Shown here: in pieces, positions 5,549 through 7,321 of the stretch
Numbering within the stretch: the first letter of the stretch is position 1
How the letters are laid out: the number at the start of each line of letters is the position of its first letter
NCBI GenBank assembly: GCA_020846515.1
Contig: JADLDX010000880.1
Coordinates: 1 to 7,321 of the forward strand
Length of the DNA: 7,321 nucleotides
Direction: 5' to 3'
Source: Pirellulaceae bacterium
GTDB lineage: Bacteria > Planctomycetota > Planctomycetia > Pirellulales > Pirellulaceae
Made by a program: the position numbers and the translations under genes
Notes under the pieces: generated by a model
What the model saw: the letters and a program-made list of their open reading frames with translations, nothing else
Database searches by the model: none
Told to the model about the DNA's origin: nothing

Positions 5549-7231
5549 ATGCGCAAACTGTTTCACACTTTATGCCTGGGCGCCACTGGCTTGGGCCTGG
5601 CCCTGGTCAGTTCGGCGATGTCCGCTGGATCGCTTTCGGCCCAAGAAGGTTTCAATCCAACCGAAGAAGCTCTCAAGCTGATTAAAGAGCTGAAGGTTGG
5701 CCCCAAAGACTGGCCACAGTGGGCTGGTTCTTCCCTGCGTAACAACACGCCCGATGCAAAGAACATTCCGACCGAATGGGATGTTGAATCGGGCAAGAAC
5801 GTACGCTGGTCGATGGCCTTGGGCTCGGAAACGTATGGCAATCCAGTTGTGGCCAATGGCCAGGTGTATGTTGGTACCAACAACGGTGCTGCATATATCA
5901 AGCGTTACCCAGCCAGCGTGGACTTGGGCGCTTTGCTGTGCTTCTCCGAAAAGGATGGCAAGTTCCTGTGGCAGCACTCGAATGAAAAACTGCCGACCGG
6001 TCGTGTGCATGATTGGCCTGACCAAGGTATTTGTAGTGCACCGTTGGTCGATGGCGAACGTCTGTGGTACGTCACCAGTCGTGGAGAAGTTGTCTGCTTG
6101 GATACCCAAGGCTTTCACGACGGCGAAAACGATGGGCCCTTCAATAAAGAGCCCAACGAAAACAAAGACGAAGCCGACGTCGTGTGGAAGTTGGACATGA
6201 TGAAGCAACTGGGCGTCTCGCAGCACAACATGTGCAGCTGCTCAGTGACCTGTGCCGGTGACTTGCTATTTGTCAACACTGGCAATGGCGTTGACGAAGG
6301 GCACATCAATCTGCCGGCCAACAACGCGCCTAGCTTTATGGCCGTTAGCCGCGAAACCGGCAAGGTGATCTGGACTGACAATTCGCCTGGTGCCAATGTG
6401 CTGCACGGTCAATGGTCCTCGCCGGCCTACGCCGTCCTGGGCGGCCAGCCTCAGGTGATCTTCGGTGGTGGTGACGGTTGGCTCTACAGCTTTGATCCGG
6501 CAGGCGATAACGGTAAGAGCAAACTGCTCTGGAAGTTCGACTGTAATCCAAAGGAATCGATGTACGTCTTGGGTGGTTCGGCCACGCGTAACCATGTTAT
6601 TGCCACTCCATGTATTTACGACGGTATGGTTTACGCGGCGGTGGGTGAAGATCCCGAGCACGGCGAAGGCAACGGTCACCTGTGGTGCATCGATCCCACC
6701 AAGCGTGGCGATGTCAGCCCCACGATCGTCTACAACACCAAAAATCCCAACATGCCTGTGGCCCACAAACGCTTGCAGGCCATGGTAGCCAAAGACGGTG
6801 ATATCCAACGCGATAATCCAAACTCGGCGGCTGTATGGCACTATGTCGGTGAAGATCCTGAAGATTTCCCCAAGACCATGCACCGTACGTGCGGTACGGT
6901 CGCCATCAAGAACAACCTGTTGTTCGTGGCCGACTTTAGCGGCATGTTCCATTGCCTGGATGCCAAGACCGGTAAGTCTTACTGGACGTACGACATGTTC
7001 GCCGCTTCTTGGGCTTCTCCCTTGATCGTAGAGGATCGTGTTTACATCACCGATGACGAAGGTGAAGTGGCGATTTTCAAACTGTCCAAAGAGATGGAGA
7101 AGATCAACGAGTTCAACATGGATAGCGCCGTATTCACCACTCCCGTGGCGGCCAACGATACGCTGTTCATCGCCAACCGAAATCGTTTGTACGCCATCGC
7201 CGAAGGCGCCCAAAGCGAGCCAGCCAAGTAA
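5549..7231 (+). CDS. Secreted PQQ-like beta-propeller repeat protein
   Basis: This 560-residue protein starts with a clear signal peptide (MRK, hydrophobic core, probable LSA|QE cleavage after residue 31). A short helical-looking segment (35-50) precedes DWPQWAGSSLRNNTP (54-68), the planctomycete PQQ-repeat N-terminal motif. Blade-like segments run to the end: LLCFSEKDGKFLWQ (129-142), VVCLDTQGFH (181-190), FMAVSRETGKVIWT (263-276), WLYSFDPAGDNGKSKLLWK (311-329), HLWCIDPTKRGDVSP (377-391), FHCLDAKTGKSYWT (467-480) and VAIFKLSKE (507-515). Features of this family that I recognise are VDEGHINLPANNAPSF, HGQWSSPAY and VGEDPEHGEG. There is no CxxCH haem motif, but residues 226-235 hold a cysteine cluster (see findings). 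VGEDPE occurs twice, at 365-370 and 433-438. It is probably periplasmic, and either a ligand-binding propeller or part of a redox or assembly complex; no substrate can be named. It is the last gene of a likely two-gene operon, with a terminator just after it. Confidence 0.9.
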   Translation: MRKLFHTLCLGATGLGLALVSSAMSAGSLSAQEGFNPTEEALKLIKELKVGPKDWPQWAGSSLRNNTPDAKNIPTEWDVESGKNVRWSMALGSETYGNPVVANGQVYVGTNNGAAYIKRYPASVDLGALLCFSEKDGKFLWQHSNEKLPTGRVHDWPDQGICSAPLVDGERLWYVTSRGEVVCLDTQGFHDGENDGPFNKEPNENKDEADVVWKLDMMKQLGVSQHNMCSCSVTCAGDLLFVNTGNGVDEGHINLPANNAPSFMAVSRETGKVIWTDNSPGANVLHGQWSSPAYAVLGGQPQVIFGGGDGWLYSFDPAGDNGKSKLLWKFDCNPKESMYVLGGSATRNHVIATPCIYDGMVYAAVGEDPEHGEGNGHLWCIDPTKRGDVSPTIVYNTKNPNMPVAHKRLQAMVAKDGDIQRDNPNSAAVWHYVGEDPEDFPKTMHRTCGTVAIKNNLLFVADFSGMFHCLDAKTGKSYWTYDMFAASWASPLIVEDRVYITDDEGEVAIFKLSKEMEKINEFNMDSAVFTTPVAANDTLFIANRNRLYAIAEGAQSEPAK

Positions 7232-7236
7232 CTAAT

Positions 7237-7251
7237 CCTCCCTTTGGGAGG
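7237..7251 (+). other. Small hairpin between the stop codon and the terminator
   Basis: CCTCCC (7237-7242) and GGGAGG (7246-7251) form a six-base-pair stem with a TTT loop, five bases after the stop codon. It lacks a U-tract of its own. It may protect the 3' end, or act with the larger terminator hairpin that begins three bases later. Confidence 0.6.
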
Positions 7252-7253
7252 GT

Positions 7254-7288
7254 CGAAAAAACAGGCGCTACTGCAGCCTGTTTTTTCG
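7254..7288 (+). terminator. Rho-independent terminator of the propeller operon, probably bidirectional
   Basis: CGAAAAAACAGGC (7254-7266) pairs perfectly with GCCTGTTTTTTCG (7276-7288), a 13-base-pair stem around a nine-base loop. The six Ts at 7281-7286 are the U-tract; on the opposite strand the six As at 7256-7261 supply one too, so it could stop transcription from both sides. It lies 22 bases after the stop codon of the second propeller gene. Confidence 0.88.
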
Positions 7289-7321
7289 GGGAGGGTGCGT
7301 GCGCCGCACAGACAAGTTGGC
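7289..7321. other. Short tail after the terminator
   Basis: These last 33 bases hold no supported gene. GGGAGG at 7289-7294 repeats the right arm of the small hairpin at 7246-7251. The GC-rich remainder is too short to interpret. Confidence 0.5.

Noticed and set aside
6266..7213. A 315-residue open frame antisense to the second propeller gene
   Set aside because: It is a shadow frame: the plus strand carries clear propeller blade motifs throughout, and the antisense product shows no recognisable domain.
5549..7231. Quinoprotein alcohol dehydrogenase or cytochrome-fused dehydrogenase
   Set aside because: There is no CxxCH haem site and no recognisable catalytic set; only the general propeller repeat is visible, so no enzyme name is given.

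Overview
The window looks like chromosomal DNA from a planctomycete, most likely of the Pirellulales (Rhodopirellula/Blastopirellula-like). The reasons are two large secreted PQQ-type beta-propeller proteins with the wording typical of that phylum (for example a WPxWRGPxxNGIS-like N-terminal motif and a VGEDPEHGEG...GHLWCIDPTKRGD-like stretch), a small secreted protein of a type I associate with planctomycetes, moderately high GC and weak ribosome-binding sites. The assignment rests on recognition, not on a database search.

Layout, left to right. Positions 1-142 are intergenic, with at most a few codons of an unseen neighbour. Positions 143-2578 (minus strand) encode one 811-residue secreted protein joining an N-terminal class C beta-lactamase/DD-peptidase-like serine hydrolase (SVSK, YSN, HGG) to a complete C-terminal VanX/DdpX-type D-Ala-D-Ala dipeptidase (SRHNRGCAVD and EWWH zinc motifs), with two probable small beta domains between. 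Diverging from it on the plus strand is a small secreted protein of unknown function, whose start is best placed at 2649 and which ends at 3056. A 205-base gap with a spaced inverted repeat follows. Two plus-strand genes then lie 49 bases apart and probably form an operon: a 745-residue PQQ-like propeller with an Ig-like and a lectin-like C-terminal domain (3262-5499), and a 560-residue PQQ-like propeller (5549-7231). A strong hairpin terminator follows at 7254-7288, preceded by a small hairpin whose left arm can also pair downstream of the terminator.

All four proteins appear to be exported, so the window is about envelope or periplasmic functions. The hydrolase fusion most plausibly acts on peptidoglycan peptides ending in D-Ala-D-Ala or on related D-amino-acid peptides. 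The propellers have no visible haem (CxxCH) motif or recognisable dehydrogenase active site and are probably binding or scaffold proteins, though a redox role is not excluded. No mobile element, CRISPR array, tRNA, rRNA or phage gene is visible. The least ordinary item is the two-enzyme fusion; I do not see clear evidence of a wholly new multi-gene system.
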